Shown in pieces: positions 1 to 9,608 of a stretch of DNA of 64,000 bases (position 1 is its first letter; each line of letters opens with the position of its first letter). The stretch comes from Actinomycetota bacterium (GTDB lineage: Bacteria > Actinomycetota > Acidimicrobiia > Acidimicrobiales > JAJPHD01): positions 154,306 through 218,305 of the forward strand of contig JAJPHD010000001.1 in NCBI GenBank assembly GCA_021325455.1, given 5' to 3'. The notes under the pieces were generated by a model. It searched no databases, had not been told where the DNA came from, and saw nothing but the letters and a program-made list of their open reading frames with translations. A program made the translations under genes and the position numbers.

Positions 1-757
1 CCAGATAGCGGATCACCCTGTCTGACGATGACTGGACGGCCACCCGGCAGCCCACGGCGCAGCTGGTGCAGGTGCTCTCGCACTGCTCCAGGTCCCAGGG
101 CCGGGCCTTGAACCGGTAGGGAGTGGCCGTGAGGGCCCCCACGGGGCAGATCTGCACCGTGTTGCCACTGAAGTAGGAGTCGAAGGGCAGCTCGGGGAAG
201 GTGTTGACCTCGAGGTGGTCCCCCCGGCTGATGAAGTTGATGAGGGCCTCGCCGGCCACCTCGGTGGCGAAGCGGGTGCAGCGGTCGCACTGGATGCAGC
301 GCTCCCGGTCCAGGGCCACGAGCGAGCTGATCCAGATGGGCTTGGCGAAATGGACCTTCTCCTCGACGAGACGGCTCTCCCCCGGGCCCCAGGTCATGGT
401 CTGGTCCTGGAGGGGGCACTCACCCCCCTTGTCGCAGACGGGGCAGTCCAGGGGATGGTTGACGAGGAGGAACTCGAGGATCCCGTCCTGGGCCTTCTTC
501 ACCTTGTCGCTGGTGGTGACCACCTCCATCCCGTCGGCTGCGTCCATGAAGCAGGCGGGCTGGAGGGAGAAGCCCCTCGGCCCCTTCACCTCGACCAGGC
601 ACATGCGGCACATCCCCACCGGGCGCATCCTGGGGTGGTAGCAGAAGCGGGGTATGTAGGTGCCCGCCCGCTCGGCAGCGGCGATGATCTTCTCGCCCTT
701 GCGGGCGGGGACAGGCCGGCCGTCCAGCACCATGGTGAGGGTCTCGTCGTCAGGCAT
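1..757 (-). CDS. nuoG: NADH-quinone oxidoreductase subunit G (partial, C-terminal part off the window)
   Basis: This is the N-terminal 252 residues of the large Fe-S subunit of respiratory complex I, on the cytoplasmic peripheral arm, which passes electrons from NuoF/E towards NuoB. The frame stays open through base 1, so the gene continues outside. Visible cofactor ligands are the 2Fe-2S cysteines (FCYHP, MCRMC, PACF), the His-Cys cluster (HPLDCPVCDKGGEC) and a ferredoxin-type 4Fe-4S set (RCIQCDRC, ICPVGA). The ATG start at 757 overlaps the last bases of nuoF, so it is translationally coupled as the last visible gene of the nuoABCDEFG order. Confidence 0.95.
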   Translation of the reverse strand, partial: MPDDETLTMVLDGRPVPARKGEKIIAAAERAGTYIPRFCYHPRMRPVGMCRMCLVEVKGPRGFSLQPACFMDAADGMEVVTTSDKVKKAQDGILEFLLVNHPLDCPVCDKGGECPLQDQTMTWGPGESRLVEEKVHFAKPIWISSLVALDRERCIQCDRCTRFATEVAGEALINFISRGDHLEVNTFPELPFDSYFSGNTVQICPVGALTATPYRFKARPWDLEQCESTCTSCAVGCRVAVQSSSDRVIRYL

Positions 758-2054
758 ACGGGCAGGCCCCGTCCTTTATGTGCACCAGGAACTCGTCTCT
801 GAACATCCGGATGGCGGAGTAGATGGAAGGCGGGATCGACGGCCCCAGGGGGCAGATCGTGGTCTGCTGGGGGGGCCACACCAGCTCGGGGGAGATGTTG
901 TCACAGACGTCCAGCAGCAGGTCCAGGTCCTCCTCCCGGCCGGCTCCGTCCTCGATGCGGCGCATGATCTTCTCCAGCCAGCCCGACCCCACCCGGCAGG
1001 GGGTGCACTGCCCGCACGACTCCCGGGCGAAGAACCGGGTGATGCGCCAGGCCGCCCGTACGGCGCAGGTGGTGTCGTCCATCACCACCACCGACCCCGA
1101 GCCGAGCATGGAGCTGTGCTTGGCCACCTCGTCCTGGGACAGGGGAAGGTCGACCAGCTCGGGTCCGAACCAGGGCGAGGACGCACCGCCCGGGATGAAG
1201 GCCTTGAGGGTCCGCCCGGCCCGCAGGCCCTGGCCGTAGACCGGGGCGTGGATCAGGTCGGAGAAGGTGGTCTTGGCCATCTCCACCTCGTAGTTGCCCG
1301 GCCGGCGGACGTGGCCCGACAGGGCGAAGAGCCGGGTCCCCGTGGAGGAGCCCTCCCCCAGCGAGGCGAAGGCGTCGCCCCCGTGGAGGACGATCCAGGG
1401 GATGTTGGACATGGTCTCCACGTTGTTGACCACGGTCGGCTCACCATAGAGGCCCATGGCGGCCGGGTAGTACGGGGGCTTGATCCGGGGAAAGCCACGC
1501 TTGCCCTCCAGGGATTCGAGCAGGCCGGTCTCGTCCCCGCAGATGTAGGCCCCCGCACCGGGGTGGACCACGACATCCACCGAGAACCCGGAGCCGAAGA
1601 TGTCCCTGCCCACGGCGCCGTAGCGGTAGGCCTCGTTCAAGGCCGACTGCATGCGCTCCAGGCCCAGGGCGAACTCCCCCCGCACGTATATGAACACCTG
1701 GGCCGCCCCTATGGCATAGGCGGTGATCAGGGACCCCTCCAGGATCTGGTGAGGGTCGCACTCTATGAGCAGGTGGTCCTTGAAGGTGGCGGGCTCGCTC
1801 TCGTCCCCGTTCACGGTGAGGTAGCGCACCGGGTTGGGCCGCAGCATGGACCACTTCCGCCCGGCCGGGAAGCCGGCGCCTCCCCGGCCCAGCAGGCTCG
1901 CCTTGCTGACCTCGGCGGCCACGTCCTCGGGGTGCATGGACAGGGCCTTACGCAGGGCCCGGTAGCCGCCCGTGGCCAGGTAGCGCTCGAGGGTGTGGGA
2001 GTCGGCGTGCTGGCGCAGCCGCGCCGTCACTATGGGGGCGGCGTCGGTTATCAC
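750..2054 (-). CDS. nuoF: NADH-quinone oxidoreductase subunit F
   Basis: NuoF is the 51-kDa NADH-oxidising subunit of complex I; it binds NADH, FMN and a 4Fe-4S cluster. The 434-residue product has the FMN/NADH glycine-rich loop (GRGGAGFPAGRKW), the second nucleotide motif (CGDETGLLESLEG) and the 4Fe-4S motif ESCGQCTPCRVG near the C-terminus. The GTG start at 2054 overlaps the nuoE stop in GTGA. A much longer open frame upstream is only a shadow of nuoE. It overlaps nuoG by 8 bases at its end. Confidence 0.96.
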   Translation of the reverse strand: MITDAAPIVTARLRQHADSHTLERYLATGGYRALRKALSMHPEDVAAEVSKASLLGRGGAGFPAGRKWSMLRPNPVRYLTVNGDESEPATFKDHLLIECDPHQILEGSLITAYAIGAAQVFIYVRGEFALGLERMQSALNEAYRYGAVGRDIFGSGFSVDVVVHPGAGAYICGDETGLLESLEGKRGFPRIKPPYYPAAMGLYGEPTVVNNVETMSNIPWIVLHGGDAFASLGEGSSTGTRLFALSGHVRRPGNYEVEMAKTTFSDLIHAPVYGQGLRAGRTLKAFIPGGASSPWFGPELVDLPLSQDEVAKHSSMLGSGSVVVMDDTTCAVRAAWRITRFFARESCGQCTPCRVGSGWLEKIMRRIEDGAGREEDLDLLLDVCDNISPELVWPPQQTTICPLGPSIPPSIYSAIRMFRDEFLVHIKDGACPYA

Positions 2055-2776
2055 GCCGACCCCTTGCCGCCCTGCTTCCCCCCCTGCCCCTGCTGGGCCT
2101 GCTCCCTCTTCTCCACCGCTTCCCGGGCCGCCTTGCGCTGCTCGAGGGCCTGGTCGGAGGCGGCCCGCTCGGCCAGCACCTCCTCCCTCGCCACCCGCAG
2201 GCCTCCTTCCCTTCTCACCCGGTTGAGGATGCCGTGGCGGGGCACCTCCCCCTCCAGGCGCCCGGCCGCCAGGTCCTCCACCAGGGCGTCGAACCCGTCG
2301 TGGGTCAGGGGGCCGAAGAAGCGCCAGTTCACGGTGAGGCAGGGCGCCTTGTCGCACAGGGCGATGCACTCCACCTCCTCCAGGGTGAACAGGTTGTCCG
2401 CCGTGGTGGCCCCCGCCCGGGTCCCCAGGCGCTCCTCGGCGTGCTCGAGCAGCTCGATGCCGCCGTTCAGCAGACAGGCGATGTTCGTGCACACGCCGAT
2501 CACGTACTTCCCGACCGGCTCGGTATGGAGCATGTCGTAGAAGCTGGCGGTGCCGAGCACCTCGGCCGGCGTCACCCCGATCAGATCGGCCACCTCCACC
2601 ATCGCCTGGGGGGTGAGCCATCCATGCTCGGCTTGGACCAGGTGGCAGAGGGGCACGAGAGCCGAGCGAGGCTCCGGGTACAGGGCCACCAGCTCGCGGG
2701 CCTGAGCCAGGGCCTCGGGGCTGAGGCCCCCTGCCGGGCGCGCCTCCGGTCCGGCGGTGTCCGCAGGGCCGGTCAT
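2051..2776 (-). CDS. nuoE: NADH-quinone oxidoreductase subunit E
   Basis: NuoE is the 24-kDa thioredoxin-fold subunit that carries a 2Fe-2S cluster next to NuoF. The 241-residue protein shows the cluster cysteines in CTNIACLLNGG and, about 40 residues later, ECIALCDKAP. The C-terminal 60 residues are a charged, Gln/Lys/Gly-rich tail beyond the usual domain, longer than in most homologues and of unknown role. The ATG at 2776 sits in an ATGA overlap with the nuoD stop; upstream in-frame codons would run back into nuoD. Confidence 0.95.
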   Translation of the reverse strand: MTGPADTAGPEARPAGGLSPEALAQARELVALYPEPRSALVPLCHLVQAEHGWLTPQAMVEVADLIGVTPAEVLGTASFYDMLHTEPVGKYVIGVCTNIACLLNGGIELLEHAEERLGTRAGATTADNLFTLEEVECIALCDKAPCLTVNWRFFGPLTHDGFDALVEDLAAGRLEGEVPRHGILNRVRREGGLRVAREEVLAERAASDQALEQRKAAREAVEKREQAQQGQGGKQGGKGSA

Positions 2777-4167
2777 CAGCGGTCCACCTCCCCCATCACC
2801 GGGTCCACCGACGAGATGACGGCCACGGCGTCGGCCACCAGGCCCCCCTTCAGCATGACCGGCAGGCTCTGGAGGTTCACGAAGGACGGCCCCCGGATGT
2901 GGAGGCGGTAGGGCTTGGGGGAGCCGTCGGACACCAGGTAGCAACCCAGCTCACCCCGTGGAGACTCCACGGCCACGTACACCTCGCCCTCCGGCACCCT
3001 GAACCCCTCGGTGAAGATCTTGAAGTGGTGGATGAGGGCCTCCATGGACTGGTCGATCCGGCCCCTGGGCGGCGGCGTCACCTTCTTGTCCTGCACCCGG
3101 TAATCGCCCGTCGGCATCCTGTCCAGGATCTGGCGGATGATCTTCACCGACTCCCGCATCTCGTTGAGTCGCACCGCGTACCGGTCGAAGGTGTCGCCGT
3201 AGGTCCCCACCACCACGTCGAAGGCCACCTGGTCGTAGTACAGGTACGGCATGGTGCGGCGGAGGTCCCAGGGGACCCCCGAGGCCCGCAGGATGGGGCC
3301 GGTGGCCGAGAGGGCGATGGCAGTCTCCTGGCTCATCTGGCCGACTCCCTCGGTGCGCTCCCGGAAGATGGGCTGGCCCGTGAACAGCTCGTCGTACTCG
3401 TGCAGGCGCGGCGGGATCATCTCGCAGATGGCCGACACGTCGTCCTCCCAGCCATCGGGAAGGTCCGCCGCCACCCCTCCCGGGCGGATGTAATTGTGGT
3501 TCATGCGCAGGCCGGTGACCTTCTCGAAGAAGGAGAGCACCACCTCCCGCTCCCGGAACCCGTAGATCATCATGGAGGTGGCACCCAGGTCCATCCCGTT
3601 GGTCGCCATCCACATGAGATGGGAGGAGAGGCGGTTGAGCTCGCACATGAGCATGCGGATCCAGGTCGCCCGGGGAGGTATCTCCACGCCCAGGAGGGCC
3701 TCGGTGGCCAGGGAGAAGACCAGCTCGTTGTGGAGGGGGGAGAGGTAGTCCATGCGGGTGACGTTGGTCGCCCCCTGCACATAGGTGAGCTCCTCCCCCG
3801 TCTTCTCCATGCCCGTGTGCAGATAGCCCACCACCGGCTTGGTGCGCAGCACCGTCTCGCCGTCGAGCTCCATCATCACCCGGAGCACCCCGTGGGTGGA
3901 GGGGTGCTGAGGACCCATGTTGATGATCATGGTCTCGTCCTCGGACACCTCGACGTCGATGTCCGAAGGGTCGATGGCGACGCCCTCAGGCAGGCGGAGC
4001 ACCGCCCCCTCCTGGCGGTGCAGCTCCTCGGCCCGGGTGCGCAACCGCTCGGCCATCTCCTGGGGTCCCTCGGAGGTCTCGGCCACGAGGGCCGTGCTCT
4101 CCCACCGGCCCGAGCGGGGAGGCGGGCCCGCCGGCCGGGGCGACTGCTGGACGTCGTAGGTGGTCAT
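2776..4167 (-). CDS. nuoD: NADH-quinone oxidoreductase subunit D
   Basis: NuoD is the 49-kDa quinone-site subunit of complex I, related to the hydrogenase large subunit. The 463-residue protein starts its conserved core about residue 80 with [14 protein letters not shown], followed by [13 protein letters not shown] and ending in the [13 protein letters not shown]-terminus that is typical of NuoD. The first 75 residues are a divergent, Pro/Arg/Glu-rich extension. The ATG start at 4167 overlaps nuoC by four bases (ATGA), and its stop overlaps nuoE the same way, so translation of the operon is coupled. Confidence 0.97.
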   Translation of the reverse strand: MTTYDVQQSPRPAGPPPRSGRWESTALVAETSEGPQEMAERLRTRAEELHRQEGAVLRLPEGVAIDPSDIDVEVSEDETMIINMGPQHPSTHGVLRVMMELDGETVLRTKPVVGYLHTGMEKTGEELTYVQGATNVTRMDYLSPLHNELVFSLATEALLGVEIPPRATWIRMLMCELNRLSSHLMWMATNGMDLGATSMMIYGFREREVVLSFFEKVTGLRMNHNYIRPGGVAADLPDGWEDDVSAICEMIPPRLHEYDELFTGQPIFRERTEGVGQMSQETAIALSATGPILRASGVPWDLRRTMPYLYYDQVAFDVVVGTYGDTFDRYAVRLNEMRESVKIIRQILDRMPTGDYRVQDKKVTPPPRGRIDQSMEALIHHFKIFTEGFRVPEGEVYVAVESPRGELGCYLVSDGSPKPYRLHIRGPSFVNLQSLPVMLKGGLVADAVAVISSVDPVMGEVDR

Positions 4168-4748
4168 CGGGGGCCGGGTGCCTCCTTGAACTGCACCGGC
4201 ACACGCCCGACGGAGTAGTCCTTGCGCAAGGGGAAGCCCTCCCAGTCCTCGGGCATCAGTATGCGGGTGAGGTCAGGGTGGCCCTCGAAGCGGATGCCGA
4301 ACATGTCGTACGTCTCCCGCTCCATGGCGTCGGTGCCAGGGTAGAGGTCGAACAGCGTGGGCAGCGTCGGATCGTGGTCGGGCACCTGGACCCTCACCCG
4401 TACCCGCCGGCGGTGGCGGAGGGAGACCACCGACAGGACCACCTCGAAGCGCTCGGGCCTCACCCCCTCGGGCAGGGCCCGGGTGGGATGGGCCAGGTAG
4501 TCCACGCCGCAGAGGTCGCTCACCATCTCGAAGCCGTCCCGCAGCATGGTGCTCATCAGGTCCCGGTACAGCTCCCGGGGGGGGTGGAGGACCAGCTCGC
4601 CCCGGGGATGGGAGGTGGGCAGGCCGTAGCTGGGCGGGCCGGTCAGCCTGCCGTCGGGCGCCCTCCTGACCTCGCCGGCCCCCGGCAGGGCGGCGCCATC
4701 TCCCTCCCGGCGCCGCTTCTCGCCGGTGCCTTCGGACCCGATGAGCAT
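4164..4748 (-). CDS. nuoC: NADH-quinone oxidoreductase subunit C
   Basis: NuoC is the 30-kDa peripheral-arm subunit that packs against NuoD. The 194-residue product carries the family signature near residues 130-165 ([27 protein letters not shown]) in short conserved blocks, then the GFPLRKDY motif. The N-terminal 40 residues are variable. The ATG at 4748 shares one base with the nuoB stop (TGATG), which argues for re-initiation by the same ribosomes. A longer upstream frame of 365 codons overlaps nuoB and is rejected. Confidence 0.94.
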   Translation of the reverse strand: MLIGSEGTGEKRRREGDGAALPGAGEVRRAPDGRLTGPPSYGLPTSHPRGELVLHPPRELYRDLMSTMLRDGFEMVSDLCGVDYLAHPTRALPEGVRPERFEVVLSVVSLRHRRRVRVRVQVPDHDPTLPTLFDLYPGTDAMERETYDMFGIRFEGHPDLTRILMPEDWEGFPLRKDYSVGRVPVQFKEAPGPR

Positions 4749-5320
4749 CAGCGTGCTGTCCCTACCGTGACCCGACGCGGCTCGTTGCTGGCCCGGTCGG
4801 GGAGGGGAGCCTGGAGATGGAGCCCTGCGCCCCCTTGGCGCGACCGGCGGCGCTGGAGTATCTCCCCGGTGCGGATCTTCTCGTGCAAGGTGAGGATGGA
4901 GTGCATGAGCGTCTCGGGGCCGGGCGGGCACCCGGGGGCGTAGACGTCCACGGGGACCACCTGGTCCACTCCCTGGACGATGGCGTAGTTGTTGAACATG
5001 CCCCCGGTGGAGGCGCAGACTCCCATGGAGATGACCCACTTGGGCTCCATCATCTGGTCGTAGACCTGGCGCAGCACAGGGGCCATCTTCTGGCTCACCC
5101 GCCCGGCCACGATCATGAGGTCCGCCTGGCGGGGGGAGGCCCGGAAGACCTCCATCCCGAAGCGGGCCAGGTCGAAGTCGGCGGCCCCGGCGGCCATCAT
5201 CTCGATGGCGCAGCACGCCAGCCCGAAGGTGGCCGGCCAGACGCTGTTGCGCCGGGCCCACTTGACCATCTCCTCCAGGGGGGCGGTGAGGAAGTTGTGG
5301 TGGAGGCGCTCTATCCCCAC
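4748..5320 (-). CDS. nuoB: NADH-quinone oxidoreductase subunit B
   Basis: NuoB holds the terminal 4Fe-4S cluster N2 that reduces quinone. The 190-residue product has the ligand pattern [18 protein letters not shown] and APGCPPGPE expected of the family. I place the start at the GTG at 5320 because it follows an AGGCGG ribosome-binding site at good spacing and gives the usual N-terminus ([10 protein letters not shown]); a frame start at 5455 would add 45 residues that overlap nuoA. The nuoA stop lies four bases upstream. Confidence 0.95.
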   Translation of the reverse strand: MGIERLHHNFLTAPLEEMVKWARRNSVWPATFGLACCAIEMMAAGAADFDLARFGMEVFRASPRQADLMIVAGRVSQKMAPVLRQVYDQMMEPKWVISMGVCASTGGMFNNYAIVQGVDQVVPVDVYAPGCPPGPETLMHSILTLHEKIRTGEILQRRRSRQGGAGLHLQAPLPDRASNEPRRVTVGTAR

Positions 5321-5324
5321 GGCG

Positions 5325-5819
5325 CTACGCCGCCTCGTCCCGGCCGGGCTCAGGCCCGGGACCGTACCGGCGAACGGTCGACTCCGTGGTCCGCATGCCA
5401 CCTCCCATGGTGGGCGGGCGCAGGCGCTTGGCCGGCCCCCAGTCCAGGGCCCCATTGCTCAAGAGGTAGAGGAAGGAGGCGAACACCAGGGCCGAGAACA
5501 CCAGGATCTCGGTCAGGCCGAACGTGGAGAGCTGGCGGTAGACCACGGCCCAGGGGTACAAGAAGATGATCTCGATGTCGAAGATGATGAAGATCATCGC
5601 TATCAGGTAGAAGCGCACAGGGAAGCGCTCGGCGGGGGCCCGGCTGGGCACGATCCCGCACTCGTAGGGGGCGGTCTTGGCCTTGGTGGGCTTCTTGGGT
5701 CCGAGCCGGCCGGAGGCGAAGAAGGAGAGGCCGGCGAACAGCCCGGACAGGCAGATCAAGAAGAAGATGCCGAGGTAGGTGCTGAACCCGGTAGCTGGCG
5801 CTCCTACAACCGCTGGCAC
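5325..5819 (-). CDS. nuoA: NADH-quinone oxidoreductase subunit A
   Basis: NuoA is a small membrane subunit of complex I at the junction of the membrane and peripheral arms. The 164-residue protein has three hydrophobic segments (about residues 13-34, 70-90 and 100-120) and the conserved loop YECG followed by [11 protein letters not shown]. The start is the GTG at 5819, seven or so bases after a strong AAGGAGGTGA ribosome-binding site (bases 5826-5835, minus strand). It is the first gene of the seven visible nuo genes. The hydrophilic C-terminal tail of about 35 residues is longer than usual. Confidence 0.93.
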   Translation of the reverse strand: MPAVVGAPATGFSTYLGIFFLICLSGLFAGLSFFASGRLGPKKPTKAKTAPYECGIVPSRAPAERFPVRFYLIAMIFIIFDIEIIFLYPWAVVYRQLSTFGLTEILVFSALVFASFLYLLSNGALDWGPAKRLRPPTMGGGMRTTESTVRRYGPGPEPGRDEAA

Positions 5820-6005
5820 TGGCCTTCACCTCCTTCCCTGACAGAGCCCGGAGAGCGATCCACGGACCACCATAAAGGGGAGGTGCCGGTCAGGAAGCTC
5901 ACCCTCCGACCTTCCCGTTTCTACCACCTTCCCCGGCGAAACGGCACATCGTGGCCCTCACGCCCCCGACCGCTCCCGGGAGCCGCCGGCTAGCCTCGCA
6001 CCCCC
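5820..6005. promoter_or_regulatory. Divergent promoter region between nuoA and the geranylgeranyl-reductase gene
   Basis: This 186-base gap must hold the nuo promoter (minus strand) and the promoter of the flavoprotein gene (plus strand). On the plus strand TAGCCT at 5991-5996 lies nine bases before the ATG at 6006 with no Shine-Dalgarno, which fits a leaderless -10 box. On the minus strand a strong ribosome-binding site precedes nuoA, so nuo has a normal leader. I see no clear operator. Confidence 0.55.
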
Positions 6006-7289
6006 ATGGTCAACCAGCCCCGGCACCGCTACGACGCCCTCATCGTAGGGGCCGGGCCGGCCGGCTCCTCCTGCGCCTACTGGCTGGCCGAGGCGGGCTG
6101 GGACGTGTGCGTGGTGGAGCGCAAGCGGTTCCCCCGGGAGAAGACCTGCGGGGACGGGCTCACCCCCCGGGCGGTGCGCCAGCTCGAGGACATGGGGCTG
6201 GGCCGGGAGCTGGGCGGCCACCACCGCTTCGAGGGACTGCGGGCCATTGCCGGCGGGCGGGCCCTGGAGCTGGCCTGGCCCCGGCATCCCGAGTATCCGA
6301 GCTACGGCTACGTGGTCACCCGGGCCGAGCTGGACTCGCTGGTGGCAGGGCGGGCGGAGCGGGCCGGGGCAACCATCCGCTACGCGACCGAGGCCGTGAG
6401 CCCCCTCAGGGAGGGCGGTTCGGTGCGGGGGGCGGTGGTGCGGGGACCGGACGGGCCCGAGACCGTGGCCGCCCGCTATGTGGTGGTGGCCGACGGTGCC
6501 AACTCCCGCTTCGGCCGAGCACTCGGCGTGGCGAGGGAGAGAAGGTGGCCCCTGGGGCTGGCGATCCGGGGCTACTACCTCTCCCCCCGGTCGGCCGAGC
6601 CCTGGATCGAGTCCCATCTCGACCTCCGGGACGGGGACGGCGCCGTCCTGCCCGGGTACGGATGGGTCTTCCCTCTCGGGGACGGCCGGGTGAACGTGGG
6701 GGTGGGCCTGCTCTCCACCTCGGCCCGCTGGAAGGGGGTCAACACCACCCGCCTCATGGAGGCCTTCGTGGAGGCCGTGCCGGCCTCGTGGGGGCTGTCC
6801 CCCGCCACCTGCTGCTCCCCCCCCACGGGGGGAAAGCTGCCCATGGGCCTCTCGCTGCGCCCTCACGCCGGCCCCAGCCACCTGGTGGTTGGGGACGCCG
6901 GGGGGTCGATCAACCCCTTCAACGGGGAGGGGATCGCCTATGCCTACGAGACCGGCCGTATGGCCGCCTTCTCGGTGGGTCAGGCCCTGGCCGGCAACGA
7001 CCCGACCGCCCTGGCCGCCTACCCCCGGCGCCTGGAGGAGGCTTACGGCACCTACTACCGGGTGGCCCGGGCCTTCGTCCGCCTCATCGGCCGGCCCCGG
7101 CTCCTCTCCGTCCTGGTCGGGACGGGCATGCGCAGCCGCCCGCTCATGGAGTGGGTGCTGCGCATCATGGCCAACCTCCTCCGCCCGGAGGAGGTGGGGC
7201 CCGCCGAAGCCGCCTACCGGGCCGTGGCCGCCCTGGCCCACCTGGCCCCCCTCTCGCCCGCCGACCAGCCCCCCGCGCCCACCAGCTGA
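6006..7289 (+). CDS. Geranylgeranyl-reductase-family FAD-dependent oxidoreductase
   Basis: A 427-residue flavoprotein of the geranylgeranyl reductase family, which saturates isoprenoid chains; in actinobacteria close relatives act on menaquinone side chains or lipids. It has the N-terminal FAD Rossmann motif VGAGPAGSSCAYWLAEAG (about residues 15-32), the family motif CGDGLTPRAVRQL near residue 48, and the second FAD motif VVGDAGGSINPFNGEGI near residue 295. It is divergent from nuoA, which supports a role in making the quinone used by complex I; that link is inference. The ATG at 6006 lacks a ribosome-binding site but has TAGCCT nine bases upstream (leaderless signature). Confidence 0.85.
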   Translation: MVNQPRHRYDALIVGAGPAGSSCAYWLAEAGWDVCVVERKRFPREKTCGDGLTPRAVRQLEDMGLGRELGGHHRFEGLRAIAGGRALELAWPRHPEYPSYGYVVTRAELDSLVAGRAERAGATIRYATEAVSPLREGGSVRGAVVRGPDGPETVAARYVVVADGANSRFGRALGVARERRWPLGLAIRGYYLSPRSAEPWIESHLDLRDGDGAVLPGYGWVFPLGDGRVNVGVGLLSTSARWKGVNTTRLMEAFVEAVPASWGLSPATCCSPPTGGKLPMGLSLRPHAGPSHLVVGDAGGSINPFNGEGIAYAYETGRMAAFSVGQALAGNDPTALAAYPRRLEEAYGTYYRVARAFVRLIGRPRLLSVLVGTGMRSRPLMEWVLRIMANLLRPEEVGPAEAAYRAVAALAHLAPLSPADQPPAPTS

Positions 7290-7305
7290 TCCCGGCTGTG
7301 GGCCA

Positions 7306-7319
7306 GGGCGTCGGCGCCC
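7306..7319. terminator. Short hairpin between convergent genes
   Basis: GGGCG and CGCCC form a five-base-pair stem around TCGG in the 47-base gap between the flavoprotein stop and the hemL stop. There is no T-run, so it could only be a weak two-way terminator. Confidence 0.25.
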
Positions 7320-7336
7320 CCGGCCGGAGGGAGGTC

Positions 7337-8602
7337 CTAGTCCACGAGGGACGACAGGGCCTCCTCGGCGGCGGCCATGGTGTGGGCCAGCTCCTCGGGC
7401 CCGTGGGCCAGGCTGGGGAACACCGCCTCGTACGCCCCGGGGGCGAAGGCCACCCCCCGCTCCAGCATGGCCCGGAAGAAGCGGGCATAGCGATCTCCGG
7501 CGGCCGCCGCCCGCGCACCCTCGTAGTCGACCACGGGCTCATCGGCGAAGAACAGCCCGAGCAGAGGTCCCACCCGGGGGACCTGGAGGGGGACCCCGGC
7601 CCGGCCGGCCGCCGCCAGCAGGCCCGAGGCCAGCTCGGCAGCAGTGGCGGACAGGATGGAATAGGCCTCCGGGCCCAGCTCCCCCAGAACAGCCAGGCCC
7701 GCCGCCGTGGCGAGCGGGTTCCCCGACAGGGTCCCGGCCTGGTACACGGGCCCTGTCGGGGCCAGCACCTCCATGACCTCCCGGCGCCCCCCGAAAGCGG
7801 CCAGGGGAAGGCCCCCACCGATGACCTTGCCGAAGCACCACAGGTCGGGGCAGACCCCGCTCCACTCGCTAGCCCCGCCCCGCCCCACCCGGAACCCCGT
7901 TATGACCTCGTCGAACACGAGCAGGGCCCCGACGCTGTCACAGGCCTCCCGCAGCCCGGCGAGGAAGCCTTCCGCGGGGGGCACCAGGCCCATGTTGGCG
8001 GCGACGGGCTCCACCAGCACGCAGGCCACGTCCGAGCCGAGCTCGGGGACCCGGTTGAAGGGTGAGACCACCGTGTCGGCCACTGCCCCCGCCGGCACGC
8101 CCGCCGAGCCGGGCAGCCCCAGGGTGGCCACCCCACTGCCGCCGCTGGCCAGCAGGGCGTCGGCGTGCCCGTGGTAGCAGCCGGCGAACTTCACCACCCG
8201 GTCCCGGCCCGTGTACCCCCGGGCCACCCGGACGGCGCTCATGGCCGCCTCGGTGCCCGTCCCGACCAGGCGGACCTGCTCGCAACCGGGCACTCGCCGG
8301 GCGATCTCCTCGGCCAGCACCACCTCGGCCTCGGTGGGGGCCCCGTAGGTCGTGCCTCTCCGAGCGGCGGCGCTGACCGCCTCCACCACGGCGGGATGGG
8401 CGTGGCCCAGTATCGAGGCCCCGTACGACTGGACGTAATCGACGTAGCGCCGGCCCTCGACGTCCCACACGAAGGGGCCCTCCGCCCGGGCGACAAAGTA
8501 GGGGGAGCCGCCCACTGCCTGGAACGCCCTCACCGGCGAGTTCACCCCGCCCGGGGTCACCCGGCAGGCCCGCTCGAAGAGAGCCCGGTTGGTGCTCCCC
8601 AC
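7337..8602 (-). CDS. hemL: Glutamate-1-semialdehyde 2,1-aminomutase
   Basis: HemL converts glutamate-1-semialdehyde to 5-aminolevulinate, the second step of the C5 haem pathway, in the cytoplasm. The 421-residue protein has the N-terminal signature TPGGVNSPVRAF, the PLP-contacting LVFDEVITGFR (D231) and the PLP lysine in CFGKVIGGGLP (K259), and is the usual length of the family. The GTG start at 8602 lies three bases after the hemB stop, so the two genes form one transcription unit. Together with hemA further along the same strand this makes the whole C5 route present. Confidence 0.96.
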   Translation of the reverse strand: MGSTNRALFERACRVTPGGVNSPVRAFQAVGGSPYFVARAEGPFVWDVEGRRYVDYVQSYGASILGHAHPAVVEAVSAAARRGTTYGAPTEAEVVLAEEIARRVPGCEQVRLVGTGTEAAMSAVRVARGYTGRDRVVKFAGCYHGHADALLASGGSGVATLGLPGSAGVPAGAVADTVVSPFNRVPELGSDVACVLVEPVAANMGLVPPAEGFLAGLREACDSVGALLVFDEVITGFRVGRGGASEWSGVCPDLWCFGKVIGGGLPLAAFGGRREVMEVLAPTGPVYQAGTLSGNPLATAAGLAVLGELGPEAYSILSATAAELASGLLAAAGRAGVPLQVPRVGPLLGLFFADEPVVDYEGARAAAAGDRYARFFRAMLERGVAFAPGAYEAVFPSLAHGPEELAHTMAAAEEALSSLVD

Positions 8603-8605
8603 GCT

Positions 8606-9607
8606 CTAAGCCTGCAGGGCCTCGGCCAGCTCGGCCGCCGCGTAGGTGAGCACCAGGTCGGCACCGGCCCGGCGGATGGCCGTCAGGTGCTCCCTCAGCA
8701 CGGCCGGGCCGTCGATCCAGCCCCGCTCGGCCGCCGCCTTCACCATGGCGTACTCGCCGCTCACGTGGTAGGCGGCCAGGGGCACGTCCACAGCCGCCCT
8801 CACGTCGGCTATGACGTCCAGGTAGGCGAGAGCCGGCTTCACCATCACCAGGTCGGCCCCTTCGGCCACGTCCTCCGCCACCTCCAGGCGGGCCTCGCGC
8901 CGGTTACGGGGGTCCAGCTGGTAGCTGCGCCGGTCGCCTCCCCCGGCGATGCTCACGTCCACCGCCTCCCGGAAGGGACCGTACAGAGCCGAGGCGTACT
9001 TGGCCGCGTAGGCCAGTATGGCCACCTCGGGATGGCCGGCACCGTCCAGGGCGTCCCGGATGGCCCGCACCTGACCGTCCATCATCCCGCTGGGGGCCAC
9101 GACGTCGGCACCAGCGGCGGCCTGGGCCACCGCCACCCGGCCGTACAGCTCCAGCGTTCGGTCGTTGTCCACCCGGCCTGAGCCGTCCAGCACCCCGCAG
9201 TGGCCATGGTCGGTGTACTCGTCCAGGCACAGGTCGGCCATGAGCACCATCTCGTCCCCGAGCTCGTCCCGCAGCTCGCGCAGGGCCACCTGGACCACCC
9301 CGGAGGGGGCGAAGGCACCGGAGCCCGAGGGGTCCTTGGTGGCCGGGACGCCGAACAGGATGAGGCCCGGGATGCCCAGGCCCGCCAGGTGCCTGGCCTC
9401 CTTCACCGCCGACGCCACGGTGTGCTGCATCACGCCGGGGAGCGAGGCCACCGGCCTGGGCTCTTCTATCCCCTCCCTCACGAAGATGGGGGCGACCAGG
9501 TCGTCCACCGACAGCCGGGCCTCGGCCACCAGCCGCCGCACGACCGGGGTCCTCCTCAGCCGGCGGAGACGGCGGGCCGGGAACGTCACGGCCCAAAGCG
9601 TAGCCAC
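8606..9607 (-). CDS. hemB: Delta-aminolevulinic acid dehydratase (porphobilinogen synthase)
   Basis: HemB condenses two 5-aminolevulinate molecules to porphobilinogen. In the 333-residue product the two Schiff-base lysines are seen in AYAAKYAS (K203) and MVKPALAYLD (K257), and the C-terminal YHVSGEYAM is intact. The metal site reads DLCLDEYTDHGHCG, with two cysteines and an aspartate rather than the three cysteines of classical zinc enzymes. The start is uncertain: GTG at 9607, or GTG at 9589 six codons later; neither has a clear ribosome-binding site. It is followed three bases later by hemL. Confidence 0.95.
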   Translation of the reverse strand: MATLWAVTFPARRLRRLRRTPVVRRLVAEARLSVDDLVAPIFVREGIEEPRPVASLPGVMQHTVASAVKEARHLAGLGIPGLILFGVPATKDPSGSGAFAPSGVVQVALRELRDELGDEMVLMADLCLDEYTDHGHCGVLDGSGRVDNDRTLELYGRVAVAQAAAGADVVAPSGMMDGQVRAIRDALDGAGHPEVAILAYAAKYASALYGPFREAVDVSIAGGGDRRSYQLDPRNRREARLEVAEDVAEGADLVMVKPALAYLDVIADVRAAVDVPLAAYHVSGEYAMVKAAAERGWIDGPAVLREHLTAIRRAGADLVLTYAAAELAEALQA

Positions 9608-9608
9608 C

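Noticed and set aside
660-2540. 626-codon plus-strand frame across nuoF/nuoE
   Set aside because: It is the antisense shadow of two strongly conserved nuo genes; G+C-rich DNA leaves many such long frames. No domain is visible.
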